The notes: generated by a model from the letters alone, not told the origin. Positions 7,640 through 15,169 are shown, numbered from the stretch's first letter. The stretch is DNA of 26,067 bases from Chloroflexota bacterium (GCA_019136175.1 JAGVUS010000239.1:1-26067), one strand, 5' to 3'. Numbers and translations: made by a program.

Positions 7640-8707
7640 TTATTCCAGGTCTTTGGCTTCCTCCCACCAGACGTCCATTTCTTCAAGGGACATCTGCAGG
7701 AGCGGCTTGCCGGTTTGGCGGGAGCGCTTCTCAATATAGGAAAAACGGTTGCGGAACCGCTGATTCGTCTCCCGCAATGCGCTCTCAGCATCCACTCCGT
7801 GCCAGCGAACCAGGTTGACCACGGCAAATAAAAGGTCCCCCAGTTCTTTTTCCCGTTCAACGGAATCACCAGCCATGTCCACCTCCCCCAGTTCCTCCAG
7901 GATTTTTCGGCGGACAGGCTCAATATCCTGCCAGTCAAATCCCACCCGGGCTGCCCGCTCCTGAATTTCCTGTGCCTGGGTGAGGGCAGGTAATGCAACC
8001 GGTACACCATCCAGCATTCCCTTTTCCGGCTCGCCATTGACAGCCCGTTCTTCGGCTTTCAGGCGTTCCCAGTTAACCAGGACTCCCCCCTCATCATGAA
8101 CAACCACATCACCAAATACATGCGGATGGCGGCGGATAATTTTATCGTGGATCCCCCGCAGGATATCTGTCATCCGAAACGTACCTGTTTCAGACCCAAT
8201 CTGGGCATGTAAAACAATCTGCAGCAACAAGTCACCTAATTCTTCAGCCATCTTTCCGGGGTCTTCCGCATCCAGGGCAGTTAATGCTTCGTAAGTTTCT
8301 TCAAGCAGGTATGGGCGCAGGGAACCATGGGTTTGTTTGCGATCCCATGGACACCCATCCGGAGCGCGCAAATGGGCAATGACCTCCTGGAATAGCTCAA
8401 AAGAACTCCCCTCAGGTAATGCATGGACAAGGAGTGTGCCGTGTCTGGAGCCAGCCACATCAGCAATATTTTTTAATGATAAGGATTGACGATCCGATTC
8501 ACCAATCCACTCCACCGGATGATCGGGTGGATACACCCCACCCAGCATATCCCTCAAGGACGCCAACTGGCAAGGATCAACATTTGGAATGATCGCCGGG
8601 GCATCGGGCGGGAATGGGGGGGTATGCATCTCCAGCACTCGATCCGCTTGGACAATCATCAGCCGGTCAGGAAAATTTTCACCAAAAATTGCGTTTATAT
8701 CCAACAT
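7640..8707 (-). CDS. mazG: MazG nucleotide pyrophosphohydrolase with truncated tetrapyrrole-methylase N-terminus
   Basis: A 355-residue protein. Residues about 105-350 hold two MazG folds that hydrolyse nucleoside triphosphates to monophosphate and PPi. The first begins at FELFQEVIAHLRAPDGCPWD and has the metal-binding glutamates of EExxEE...ExxD (E136/E137, E155/E156, D159). The second repeats the pattern at E271/E272 and E288/D291. Residues 15-100 resemble the C-terminal half of the methylase domain in YabN-type methylase-MazG fusions (HTPPFPPDAPAIIP, then YPPDHPV), but the N-terminal half with the SAM-binding glycine motif is missing. The ATG at 8707 is chosen for its AGGAG site 7 nt upstream. 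It follows rpsI after a 182-nt structured spacer, so it may have its own control. Likely role: clearing non-canonical nucleotides. Confidence 0.9.
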   Translation of the reverse strand: MLDINAIFGENFPDRLMIVQADRVLEMHTPPFPPDAPAIIPNVDPCQLASLRDMLGGVYPPDHPVEWIGESDRQSLSLKNIADVAGSRHGTLLVHALPEGSSFELFQEVIAHLRAPDGCPWDRKQTHGSLRPYLLEETYEALTALDAEDPGKMAEELGDLLLQIVLHAQIGSETGTFRMTDILRGIHDKIIRRHPHVFGDVVVHDEGGVLVNWERLKAEERAVNGEPEKGMLDGVPVALPALTQAQEIQERAARVGFDWQDIEPVRRKILEELGEVDMAGDSVEREKELGDLLFAVVNLVRWHGVDAESALRETNQRFRNRFSYIEKRSRQTGKPLLQMSLEEMDVWWEEAKDLE

Positions 8708-8730
8708 GTGATTCTCTCCTGGCATCAATG

Positions 8731-8809
8731 GAAAGACTGTCAGCCGCCTCATCGCCTGGAAGGCTGGTGTATCACTTGCATCCAGGCACCTGACTGCCGA
8801 CAGTCTTTC
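8731..8809 (-). promoter_or_regulatory. Structured leader of mazG
   Basis: The rpsI-mazG spacer folds on paper into an outer perfect 11-bp stem (8731-8741 with 8799-8809, GAAAGACTGTC and GACAGTCTTTC) enclosing a 7-bp stem (8754-8760 with 8781-8787, GCCTGGA and TCCAGGC). No T-tract follows, so it is not a typical terminator. It ends about 24 nt before the mazG start and could be a regulatory RNA element or a processing site. I do not recognise it as a known riboswitch. Confidence 0.5.
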
Positions 8810-8866
8810 ATTATGATTTCAAATATCCCTGGAGATGGATGCCCATCCCTGGAATGATGATCCAAT

Positions 8867-8881
8867 GCCGCCGTGGGCGGC
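8867..8881 (-). other. Hairpin just after rpsI
   Basis: GCCGCC (8867-8872) and GGCGGC (8876-8881) form a 6-bp GC-only hairpin with a 3-nt loop, 8 nt past the rpsI stop. Without a T-tract it is at best a weak terminator or a 3'-end stabiliser. Confidence 0.45.
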
Positions 8882-8889
8882 AACCCACT

Positions 8890-9285
8890 CTACCGCTTGG
8901 TATAGGTGGGGGCTTTGCGGGCGCGCTTGAGACCGGGTTTCTTCCGTTCCTTCACGCGGGCATCCCGGGTCAGCAAGCCGTATTTGCGCAGCAGTGGAGT
9001 ATTTTCAGGATTGAGCAGGACAAATGCCCGTGCCAGGCCAAGTTTGATGGCATCCGTTTGACCGGTGTTGCCACCGCCATAGACGGTCACGGTTACATCA
9101 TATGTCTTGCGATCCTGCCCCGTGGCAGTGAAAGCCTGGAGAATGCTCTCCAAGTCACCAATCCGGGTGAAGTATTCCTCTGCCGGGCGGTCGTTGACCA
9201 GGAACACTCCTGTGCCACTCATCAACCGCACGCGCGCCGAGCTTTCCTTGCGACGCCCAACACCTTCGTAATATTGCACCGACAT
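8890..9285 (-). CDS. rpsI: 30S ribosomal protein S9
   Basis: A 131-residue S9. The start YYEGVGRRKESSARVRL and the middle GGGNTGQ..AIKLGLARA are typical. The C-terminus runs LLTRDARVKERKKPGLKRARKAPTYTKR; the terminal KR tail reaches into the ribosomal P site to contact tRNA. An AAGGAG site precedes the ATG. It follows rplM by 15 nt, the conserved L13-S9 pair. Confidence 0.97.
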   Translation of the reverse strand: MSVQYYEGVGRRKESSARVRLMSGTGVFLVNDRPAEEYFTRIGDLESILQAFTATGQDRKTYDVTVTVYGGGNTGQTDAIKLGLARAFVLLNPENTPLLRKYGLLTRDARVKERKKPGLKRARKAPTYTKR

Positions 9286-9300
9286 GATTCCTAGCTCCTT

Positions 9301-9732
9301 TTACGCAACCAGTTTCGGATTCTGAGCCTGGTGAACGTGTTCACTTTCAGCATAAACGCGCAACCGCTTGATCAATTTGCGACCAATTTTGTTATGCGGC
9401 AGCATTCCCCAAACAGCAGCCCGAATTACGCGATCGGGGCGGTTGTTCAACTGCTCCCGCATACCAACGGTCTTCAGTCCGCCCGGGTAATTCGAGTGCT
9501 TGTGATAGGACTTGGTGTCCAGCCGCTTTTGAGCAACAGCCAGGTGGCGGGCATTGATCACAACAACGTTCTGTCCCATATCCACACCGGGCGTATAGGC
9601 TGGATTATTCTTGCCCATCAGCAGGTAGGCAATTTTCGCAGCCAGGCGACCTAAATTTTGATCCTTCGCATCGAGCAGGATCCATTCACCTTGCGGTTTT
9701 CCTTTGATTACATACGTCTTGTCCACTGTCAT
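9301..9732 (-). CDS. rplM: 50S ribosomal protein L13
   Basis: A 143-residue L13, matching the family's usual length of about 142. It has WILLDAKDQNLGRLA near the start, YTPGVDMGQNVVVINA, and the C-terminal GMLPHNKIGRKLIKRLRVYAESEHVHQAQNP. The start is not certain. I take the ATG at 9732, preceded by GGAG at very short spacing; an in-frame GTG lies at 9741. A small perfect hairpin (9742-9754) sits just upstream. Pairs with rpsI. Confidence 0.95.
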   Translation of the reverse strand: MTVDKTYVIKGKPQGEWILLDAKDQNLGRLAAKIAYLLMGKNNPAYTPGVDMGQNVVVINARHLAVAQKRLDTKSYHKHSNYPGGLKTVGMREQLNNRPDRVIRAAVWGMLPHNKIGRKLIKRLRVYAESEHVHQAQNPKLVA

Positions 9733-9741
9733 CTTCTCCAC

Positions 9742-9754
9742 GAGACAAGGTCTC
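9742..9754 (-). promoter_or_regulatory. Small hairpin in the rplM translation initiation region
   Basis: GAGAC (9742-9746) and GTCTC (9750-9754) form a 5-bp stem with a 3-nt loop in the 31-nt spacer between truA and the rplM ATG. It could bring an upstream AGGTGAG closer to the start codon or limit ribosome access. Tentative. Confidence 0.3.
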
Positions 9755-9763
9755 TCACCTTTT

Positions 9764-10516
9764 TCATAATTCCTGCCGGTTCAACGGATATTGGACTTCC
9801 ATCAGCACCAGTCCCTGCGGAGGAGCCAGCCCGGGCAGTTGCGGTTCAGCCCGCTCCACGCCCTTCTGCAACCTCTCCAGGGACCATTGTCCAAGAGCAG
9901 CCATCACCTGAAGGTAAACCATTCGCCGCACCATGTGGTAGAGGAAGGCGTTGGCAGTCACTTCAAACCGCCAGCCCCCTTCCTCTGCCAGCCACTCCGC
10001 TCGGAATACCTGGCGGGTGGTGCTGCCGCCCGCTTTGGGCGGTCTGCCAAATGCAGCAAAATCGTGTGCACCAACCAGCAACTGCGCAGCTGCATGCAAC
10101 CGGTCCACCTCCACTTCCGGATATATCCGCCAGGCATACCGCTCCTTAAGCGGCTGCCGGATGGGATCGACCAGGATGTGGTAATGATATGTCCGGCGGA
10201 CGGCATCGTACCGTGGATGGAATCCATCCAAAGTTATCTGCACGTTCCGCACCGCCACATCCTCTGGAAGGTTGGCGTTCATCGCCTGCAGGAGGGCATT
10301 GGTCGAGTGGTTCCACTCAAGATCCACTGCAATCACCTGCCCGGCTGCATGAACACCGGCATCCGTCCGTCCAGCGGAGAGAATGGATCCGCCCAGCCAG
10401 CCAAGCTGACGAAGCGCTTTTTCCACCTCACCCTGAACCGTCCGATCACCTTCCTGGCGTTGAAAGCCCTGGAAGCCTGTACCGTCGTAGGCAAGAATAA
10501 TCTGGTAACGTTCCAT
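9764..10516 (-). CDS. truA: tRNA pseudouridine38-40 synthase TruA
   Basis: A 250-residue pseudouridine synthase that modifies U38-U40 of the tRNA anticodon arm. The N-terminal LAYDGTGFQGFQRQ segment and the catalytic GRTDAGVHA motif with nucleophile D52 are intact, and the C-terminal part has AFLYHMVRRMV. Length is normal for the family. Position between rplQ and rplM is common in many bacteria. The ribosome site (GGGGT next to the ATG) is poor and lies inside a short CCCC/GGGG palindrome, so expression may be low or coupled to rplQ. Confidence 0.96.
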   Translation of the reverse strand: MERYQIILAYDGTGFQGFQRQEGDRTVQGEVEKALRQLGWLGGSILSAGRTDAGVHAAGQVIAVDLEWNHSTNALLQAMNANLPEDVAVRNVQITLDGFHPRYDAVRRTYHYHILVDPIRQPLKERYAWRIYPEVEVDRLHAAAQLLVGAHDFAAFGRPPKAGGSTTRQVFRAEWLAEEGGWRFEVTANAFLYHMVRRMVYLQVMAALGQWSLERLQKGVERAEPQLPGLAPPQGLVLMEVQYPLNRQEL

Positions 10517-10540
10517 ACCCCAGTTGGGGGTCTTGCAAAT

Positions 10541-10557
10541 GTTGAGTTTTACTCAAC
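10541..10557 (-). other. Hairpin overlapping the rplQ stop codon
   Basis: GTTGAGT (10541-10547) and ACTCAAC (10551-10557) form a perfect 7-bp stem. The 3-nt loop and first stem base contain the rplQ stop codon (10549-10551). There is no T-tract downstream; truA begins 25 nt further on. Confidence 0.45.
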
Positions 10558-10923
10558 CAGTTCCAAAAGGACCATTTCAGCAGAATCACCCTGCCGCAGT
10601 CCCAGCTTGGAAATTCTCGTATAGCCGCCATTGCGATTGGCATAGCGCGGGGCAATATCATCAAACAATTTTTTCACAAGATCAGTGTCGCCCAGGCGGG
10701 CAGCCGCAAGTCGGCGGGCATTGACTTTCTCAATATCACTGCCCTTGGCGCTGTTGCGAGCCAAAGTGATGAGCCGTTCGGCATCACCACGAATTGCCAG
10801 CGCACGAGTCTTGGTTGTTTGAATGCGTTCATGCTCAAAAAGCTGTTTGATCAGCGTTCGGCGCATGCCCGCGCGGCGGTCTTTTCCTCCACCAGTTTGA
10901 AATCCAGCTACCTGATGCCGCAT
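10549..10923 (-). CDS. rplQ: 50S ribosomal protein L17
   Basis: A 124-residue L17. It begins MRHQVAGFQTGGGKDRRAGMRRTLIKQLFEHERIQTTKTRA, the hallmark of the family, and ends NGGYTRISKLGLRQGDSAEMVLLELVE. It starts 6 nt after rpoA, the conserved rpoA-rplQ pair. Confidence 0.97.
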   Translation of the reverse strand: MRHQVAGFQTGGGKDRRAGMRRTLIKQLFEHERIQTTKTRALAIRGDAERLITLARNSAKGSDIEKVNARRLAAARLGDTDLVKKLFDDIAPRYANRNGGYTRISKLGLRQGDSAEMVLLELVE

Positions 10924-10929
10924 AGTCTC

Positions 10930-11895
10930 TTACTCCGATTCCTTATCATCTGGCAGGAAACCCTTTTCCTGCATTTTCTGGCGCAGCTCGTCCAGACTCT
11001 TTTCGCCAAAATTCCGAATGGACATGACTGCCTCATCACCCTTCTCCAGCAGTTCCAGAACATCACCCACCGTGGTGATTCCAGTCCGCTTGAGGGAGTT
11101 GAACACCCGCACTGATAGGTCCAGGTTTTCAATGGGGGTTTCCGCAGCTTCACTCGTCAACCGGCTGCCTGTTGTTTCCTTTTCCACGCTCAACATCAAC
11201 GTTTCTTCGCTGATGCCGGAAATATAGCGCAGATGATCCATCATGATCTTGGAAGCCACACCCAATGCCTTTTCAGGCGTAATGGTGCCATCCGTCCAGA
11301 TTTCCAGCACAAGCTTGTCATAGTTGGTGCTTTGCCCCACGCGGGCATTTTGGACATCATAATTGACACGCTTGACGGGATTGAAAATGGCATCCACCGG
11401 CAGATCACCAATTGGAAGTTTGCCGCTTCGGTCGGTTGCCGGAGAATAACCACGGCCGCGTTCCACGGTCATGTCTATCTCCAGCTGAGCCCGGCTGTCA
11501 TTCACCTGGAACAGGTACAAATCCGGATTGATGATTTCCACTTCCGCCGGAACCTGGATATCGCCCGCGGTGACGGTGGATTCACCTCGCACTTCCAGGT
11601 GCAGGTAGGCAGCATCCACATCATGAAGAATCATCCGCAGCTGCTTGATCTGCAGCATGACCTGGATGACATCTTCCCGCACACCAGAGATATCGCTGAA
11701 CTCATGCAGCACATCCTTGATGCGGATGGACGTAACAGCTGCCCCCTCCAGGGAGGAAAGCAGCACCCGGCGCAGGGTATTTCCCAGCGTAACGCCGTAC
11801 CCCTGTTCCAGCGGGCTGATGATGAATCTTCCGTAGTTGCGGGCTTCTGCCTCCCGCTCCACTTTCGGTGTAACCATGTTACTTAAGGCACACAT
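10930..11895 (-). CDS. rpoA: DNA-directed RNA polymerase subunit alpha
   Basis: A 321-residue alpha subunit that dimerises to nucleate RNA polymerase assembly. The N-terminal domain contains GYGVTLGNTLRRVLLSSLEGAAVTSIRI near residues 33-60. The C-terminal domain from about 250 (LDLSVRVFNSLKRTGITTVGDVLELL, then IRNFGEKSLDELRQKM) is the helix-hairpin-helix module that contacts UP elements and activators. The ATG at 11895 is supported by AAGGGGTG 5 nt upstream. Gene order rpsD-rpoA-rplQ is the conserved alpha operon. Confidence 0.97.
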   Translation of the reverse strand: MCALSNMVTPKVEREAEARNYGRFIISPLEQGYGVTLGNTLRRVLLSSLEGAAVTSIRIKDVLHEFSDISGVREDVIQVMLQIKQLRMILHDVDAAYLHLEVRGESTVTAGDIQVPAEVEIINPDLYLFQVNDSRAQLEIDMTVERGRGYSPATDRSGKLPIGDLPVDAIFNPVKRVNYDVQNARVGQSTNYDKLVLEIWTDGTITPEKALGVASKIMMDHLRYISGISEETLMLSVEKETTGSRLTSEAAETPIENLDLSVRVFNSLKRTGITTVGDVLELLEKGDEAVMSIRNFGEKSLDELRQKMQEKGFLPDDKESE

Positions 11896-11944
11896 GTTTC
11901 ACCCCTTTCCATTGCAGGTGAGTCGTTGCACTGAACAATCATTG

Positions 11945-12580
11945 TTACCGTGAATAGTATTCAACGATTAACTGTTCGCTCAGGTTGCCATCAATCTCAG
12001 CGCGTTCCGGCTTTCGCAGAATTCGACCGCTCATGGTCTTGAGATCCCGCTCAATCCAGGGGGCGCAGAGGCGTTTTTCCGCATAATCCGGCAGTTCTTT
12101 GAAGAAAGGCAGCTTGCGCGAGCTTTCTTCAACTGCCACAACATCACCCGGTCGAACCAGCATGGAAGGGATATCCGCCCGGCTGCCATTGAGGTTGAAG
12201 TGACCGTGGGTAACCAATTGGCGAGCCTGGGCGCGGCTGTCTGCAAGACCCATGCGATAGACCACGTTGTCCATCCGCATTTCCAAGGTCTGGAGCAGGT
12301 TCAAACCGGTCAAACCGGTTGTCCGCCGGGCAACACCAAAGTAGCGGCGGAACTGCCGTTCCAGGATGCCATACACGCGGCGGGCTTTTTGCTTGGCGCG
12401 CAACTGCTTGCCATAAACGGATTCTCGTTCCTGGCGTGCCTGGATGCGTCCGTGCTCACCCGGGGCAAATGACCGCTTGTCAAACGAACACTTCTCGCTG
12501 AAGCAGCGGCTGCCCTTCAAAAATAATTTTTCACCTTCTCGCCGGCAGAGTTTGCATGCCGGACCTGTATACTTCGCCAT
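11945..12580 (-). CDS. rpsD: 30S ribosomal protein S4 (zinc-binding type)
   Basis: A 211-residue S4, a primary 16S rRNA binder. It has the four-cysteine N-terminal zinc site (C9, C12, C26, C31), so it is the C+ form. The S4 RNA-binding domain follows near 97-160 (MRMDNVVYRMGLADSRAQARQ, HGHFNLNG). It is in the alpha operon after rpsK. In other bacteria S4 represses its own operon by binding leader RNA; no such site is proven here. Confidence 0.97.
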   Translation of the reverse strand: MAKYTGPACKLCRREGEKLFLKGSRCFSEKCSFDKRSFAPGEHGRIQARQERESVYGKQLRAKQKARRVYGILERQFRRYFGVARRTTGLTGLNLLQTLEMRMDNVVYRMGLADSRAQARQLVTHGHFNLNGSRADIPSMLVRPGDVVAVEESSRKLPFFKELPDYAEKRLCAPWIERDLKTMSGRILRKPERAEIDGNLSEQLIVEYYSR

Positions 12581-12601
12581 AACTTCCCTCTCTTTATGAA
12601 A

Positions 12602-13006
12602 TTACACGCGGCGTTTCTTGGGGGGCCGGCAACCGTTATGCGGAACCGGCGTGATATCGGCAATTGAGCGCACTTTGATGCCTGCCGCCTGCACAGCTCG
12701 AATGGCATTTTCCCGCCCGGGTCCAGGACCTTTGATGATCATATCCACTTCCTGGATTCCCATGGCGGTTGCACTTTTCATCGCCTGCTCTGCTGCCAGA
12801 CGGGCGGCAAAGGGCGTGCTTTTGCGGGAACCCTTGAAGCCAGCCGAGCCAGCGCTCGCCCAGCAGACAGTGTTCCCCTGGAGATCCGTAACTGTGACGA
12901 TCGTGTTATTAAAGGAAGCGTAAATATGCACCTGTGCAGATGACAGGGTTCGCTTTACCTTGCGGGCTGTTGCTGTGCGCCGCGCCGAACGTACGTTTTG
13001 AGCCAT
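12602..13006 (-). CDS. rpsK: 30S ribosomal protein S11
   Basis: A 134-residue S11 of the 30S platform, with HIYASFNNTIVTVTDLQGN, GFKGSRKSTPFAARLAAE and the C-terminal ITPVPHNGCRPPKKRRV. A GAGG ribosome site precedes the ATG. It is preceded by an unusually long 126-nt spacer that holds a strong inverted repeat. Confidence 0.97.
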   Translation of the reverse strand: MAQNVRSARRTATARKVKRTLSSAQVHIYASFNNTIVTVTDLQGNTVCWASAGSAGFKGSRKSTPFAARLAAEQAMKSATAMGIQEVDMIIKGPGPGRENAIRAVQAAGIKVRSIADITPVPHNGCRPPKKRRV

Positions 13007-13070
13007 ATTCCCTCACAAATCTTTCTGTATTTATCGAAATGGCGTTTCGCTTGATCCTGGTAGCAGAGTC

Positions 13071-13116
13071 CCGGTTGGGCAGCCGCGGGGAGGGAAGGTT
13101 CCCCTTTCCCAACCGG
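13071..13116 (-). promoter_or_regulatory. Large hairpin in the rpsM-rpsK spacer
   Basis: A perfect 9-bp stem, CCGGTTGGG (13071-13079) with CCCAACCGG (13108-13116). It encloses 28 nt of purine/pyrimidine-biased sequence that can pair further (GGGGA with TCCCC type). No T-tract follows. It lies 65 nt before the rpsK start. Its place inside the alpha operon suggests an RNA-level control or processing site. Confidence 0.5.
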
Positions 13117-13132
13117 TTCTCCGGCATCAGGA

Positions 13133-13522
13133 TTATTTCTTGGTTGCTCCACGGCGGCGACCACGACCAGCCACAGTCTTCTTGGGGCCTTTCCGGGTGC
13201 GGGCGTTCGTCCGGGTTCGCTGACCGCGCGCCGGAAGATTCCGGCGGTGGCGTAGACCCCGATAGCAGCCAATTTCAATCAACCGCTTGATATTCATCTG
13301 AACTTCGCGGCGCAGGTCTCCCTCAACCTTGTAGTTCTTGGCGATGAATTCACGCAGAGCATTCACATCGGTTTCAGATAAATCCTTTACGCGGGTTGCC
13401 GGATTGACGCGGGTCGCAGCGATAATATCGCGCGAGCGGGTCGTACCAATTCCGAACAGGTACGTTAAGGCTACATCAATGCGCTTATTGCGCGGCAGAT
13501 CAATACCTTCAATTCTTGCCAT
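13133..13522 (-). CDS. rpsM: 30S ribosomal protein S13
   Basis: A 129-residue S13 of the 30S head. It begins MARIEGIDLPRNKRIDVALTYLFGIG and has the C-terminal basic tail GLRHRRNLPARGQRTRTNARTRKGPKKT that contacts tRNA. It starts 6 nt after rpmJ. Confidence 0.97.
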   Translation of the reverse strand: MARIEGIDLPRNKRIDVALTYLFGIGTTRSRDIIAATRVNPATRVKDLSETDVNALREFIAKNYKVEGDLRREVQMNIKRLIEIGCYRGLRHRRNLPARGQRTRTNARTRKGPKKTVAGRGRRRGATKK

Positions 13523-13528
13523 CGTATT

Positions 13529-13642
13529 CTACCCTTGTCGCTGCTTGTGTTTTGGATTCTCGCAGATCACGTACAGTCTGCCCGACCGTTTGACGATTTT
13601 GCACTTTGCGCAGCGCTTTCCAATAGATGATGATACTTTCAT
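13529..13642 (-). CDS. rpmJ: 50S ribosomal protein L36
   Basis: A 37-residue protein read from the ATG at 13642 to the TAG at 13529. It begins MKVSSSIGKRCAKCKIVKR and carries the zinc-ribbon ligands C11, C14, C27 and H32 at the exact spacing of zinc-type bacterial L36. It is the first gene of this unit, 41 nt after the predicted transcription start, with a GCAGG ribosome site. infA, which normally precedes it, is absent. Confidence 0.96.
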   Translation of the reverse strand: MKVSSSIGKRCAKCKIVKRSGRLYVICENPKHKQRQG

Positions 13643-13689
13643 TCCTGCTCTACTCCTTCGTTGACTGTAATCTGACAGCCAAAGTTGTA

Positions 13690-13718
13690 ATTATACACAT
13701 ACTTTCTTGATTCGTCCA
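13690..13718 (-). promoter_or_regulatory. Promoter of the rpmJ-rpsM-rpsK-rpsD-rpoA unit
   Basis: Reverse-strand TGGACG (13713-13718) and a perfect TATAAT (13690-13695) with 17-nt spacing, in the 92-nt gap between the map stop and the rpmJ start. The -35 matches 4 of 6 consensus bases. It separates the alpha-type unit from spc. Confidence 0.7.
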
Positions 13719-13734
13719 GAAAATTTCAAAGTTC

Positions 13735-14505
13735 TCACGGTAACGTCAAAATGACGGGACCATTTTCAGTAACGGCTACAGTATGCTCAAAATGAGCAGT
13801 CAGGGAACCATCCAGCGAACAAACCGTCCATTGATCCGGCATAATCCGGGTTCGGTAGGTTCCCACCAGGAGCATCGGTTCCAGGGCGATTGTCATACCT
13901 GCCCGAAGCAACATACCCCGCCCCGGCACCCCGTAATTGGGAAGCTGGGGTCCTTCGTGCATCATGCGTCCCACACCATGCCCGGTATATTCCCGCACCA
14001 CCTGAAAGCCGTAGCCCTCTGCGCACGCCTGGATTGCTGCGGAAACATCACCAATCCGGTTACCGGCAACCATTTTCTCAATCCCTGCCTGCAGGGATTT
14101 TTCGGTCGCCTCCAACAGTTTACTGGCTTCCTCCGAGATTGACCCAACCCCAAATGTGATTGCCGAATCCGCCACCCATCCCTGGTATACATTACCGCAG
14201 TCTACGGTCACGATATCGCCGTCCCGCAGCTTGCGTTTGCCAGGAATGCCATGCACCAGTTCTTCATTAATACTGACACAGGTGCTCGCCGGATAGGGAT
14301 AGGGTCCCGGGTAGTTTTTGAAGGGTGAAACCACACCGTGCCTGGCAAGCACTTCCTCGGCAGCAGCATTGACATCCGCCGTGGTTGCGCCCACATGAGC
14401 TGCAGATTTTGCCGCGGCCAGTGCTTCGGCATTAATCCGTCCGGCTGCGCGCATGATCTCCAGTTCCTGCGGGGTTTTAATGGTTATCTGACGGTCCCAG
14501 GACAT
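13735..14505 (-). CDS. map: Methionine aminopeptidase, type I
   Basis: A 256-residue metalloprotease that removes the initiator methionine from new proteins. All five metal ligands of the pita-bread fold are in place: D102, D113, H176, E209 and E240. H85 in ELVHGIP corresponds to the substrate-contacting histidine. There is no N-terminal zinc-finger extension, so it is type Ia. It starts 3 nt after the adk stop and is the last gene of the spc unit. Confidence 0.97.
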   Translation of the reverse strand: MSWDRQITIKTPQELEIMRAAGRINAEALAAAKSAAHVGATTADVNAAAEEVLARHGVVSPFKNYPGPYPYPASTCVSINEELVHGIPGKRKLRDGDIVTVDCGNVYQGWVADSAITFGVGSISEEASKLLEATEKSLQAGIEKMVAGNRIGDVSAAIQACAEGYGFQVVREYTGHGVGRMMHEGPQLPNYGVPGRGMLLRAGMTIALEPMLLVGTYRTRIMPDQWTVCSLDGSLTAHFEHTVAVTENGPVILTLP

Positions 14506-14508
14506 AAT

Positions 14509-15168
14509 TTACGCCTGACCTTTCAGAATGGCAGCAAGCAATTGCCCGGTGACCTCGTCAATGGATTGTTGTCCATCAATCTCCGCCAGCAAGCCGCGCT
14601 GCCGGTAGTAATCGATTAGCGGGGCGGTCTGTTCCATGTAAACATCAATCCGGCGGCTTACTGTTTCCGGTTTGTCGTCATCCCGTTGGTACAGTTCCGA
14701 GCCATCCACATCGCAGATGCCAGGCTGCACGGGCGGATTGAAGGTGGTGTGATAAATATGCCCTTCCGCCCGACAGGTCCACCGTCCACTAAGTCGTTCC
14801 ACCAGGATGGGAGCCGGTACGGAAATGTACGGCACGCAATCCACGGAAGAATCCGTTTCCGATAACATGGCTGCCAGTGCATCTGCCTGCTTGGGAGTAC
14901 GGGGAAAACCGTCCAGCAAAGCGCCTTCAGCACAGTCCGGTCGCTGTAATCGTTCCCGAATCATTGCGATGGTTACATCATCTGGCACCAGTTCGCCGCG
15001 ATTCATATAGCCCTGCGCAAGTTGACCCAATTCAGTCTGCGCTTTTAAATTCTCACGAAAAATATCTCCGGAAGAAATATGCGCCAGCCCCAGTTTTTCC
15101 GAGATAATCTCGGCTTGGGTACCCTTTCCCGCACCAGGCGGACCAAGCAGGACAATGTATCGCGCCAT
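14509..15168 (-). CDS. adk: Adenylate kinase with altered LID zinc site
   Basis: A 219-residue long-form adenylate kinase (ATP + AMP = 2 ADP). The P-loop GPPGAGKGT is at 9-17, the AMP-binding DGFPRT at 86-91, and the LID at about 129-166 (RWTC, YHTTFNPP, ELYQRDDD). In zinc-type enzymes the LID has C-X2-C-X16-C-X2-C/D. Here the four positions are C132, E135, C152 and D155, so the second cysteine is replaced. The ATG follows the secY stop by 1 nt, with GAGG inside the end of secY as ribosome site. Confidence 0.96.
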   Translation of the reverse strand: MARYIVLLGPPGAGKGTQAEIISEKLGLAHISSGDIFRENLKAQTELGQLAQGYMNRGELVPDDVTIAMIRERLQRPDCAEGALLDGFPRTPKQADALAAMLSETDSSVDCVPYISVPAPILVERLSGRWTCRAEGHIYHTTFNPPVQPGICDVDGSELYQRDDDKPETVSRRIDVYMEQTAPLIDYYRQRGLLAEIDGQQSIDEVTGQLLAAILKGQA

Positions 15169-15169
15169 C

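Noticed and set aside
8839..9294. Plus-strand reading frame opposite rpsI
   Set aside because: It is the complement of a certain S9 gene and has no recognisable protein features.
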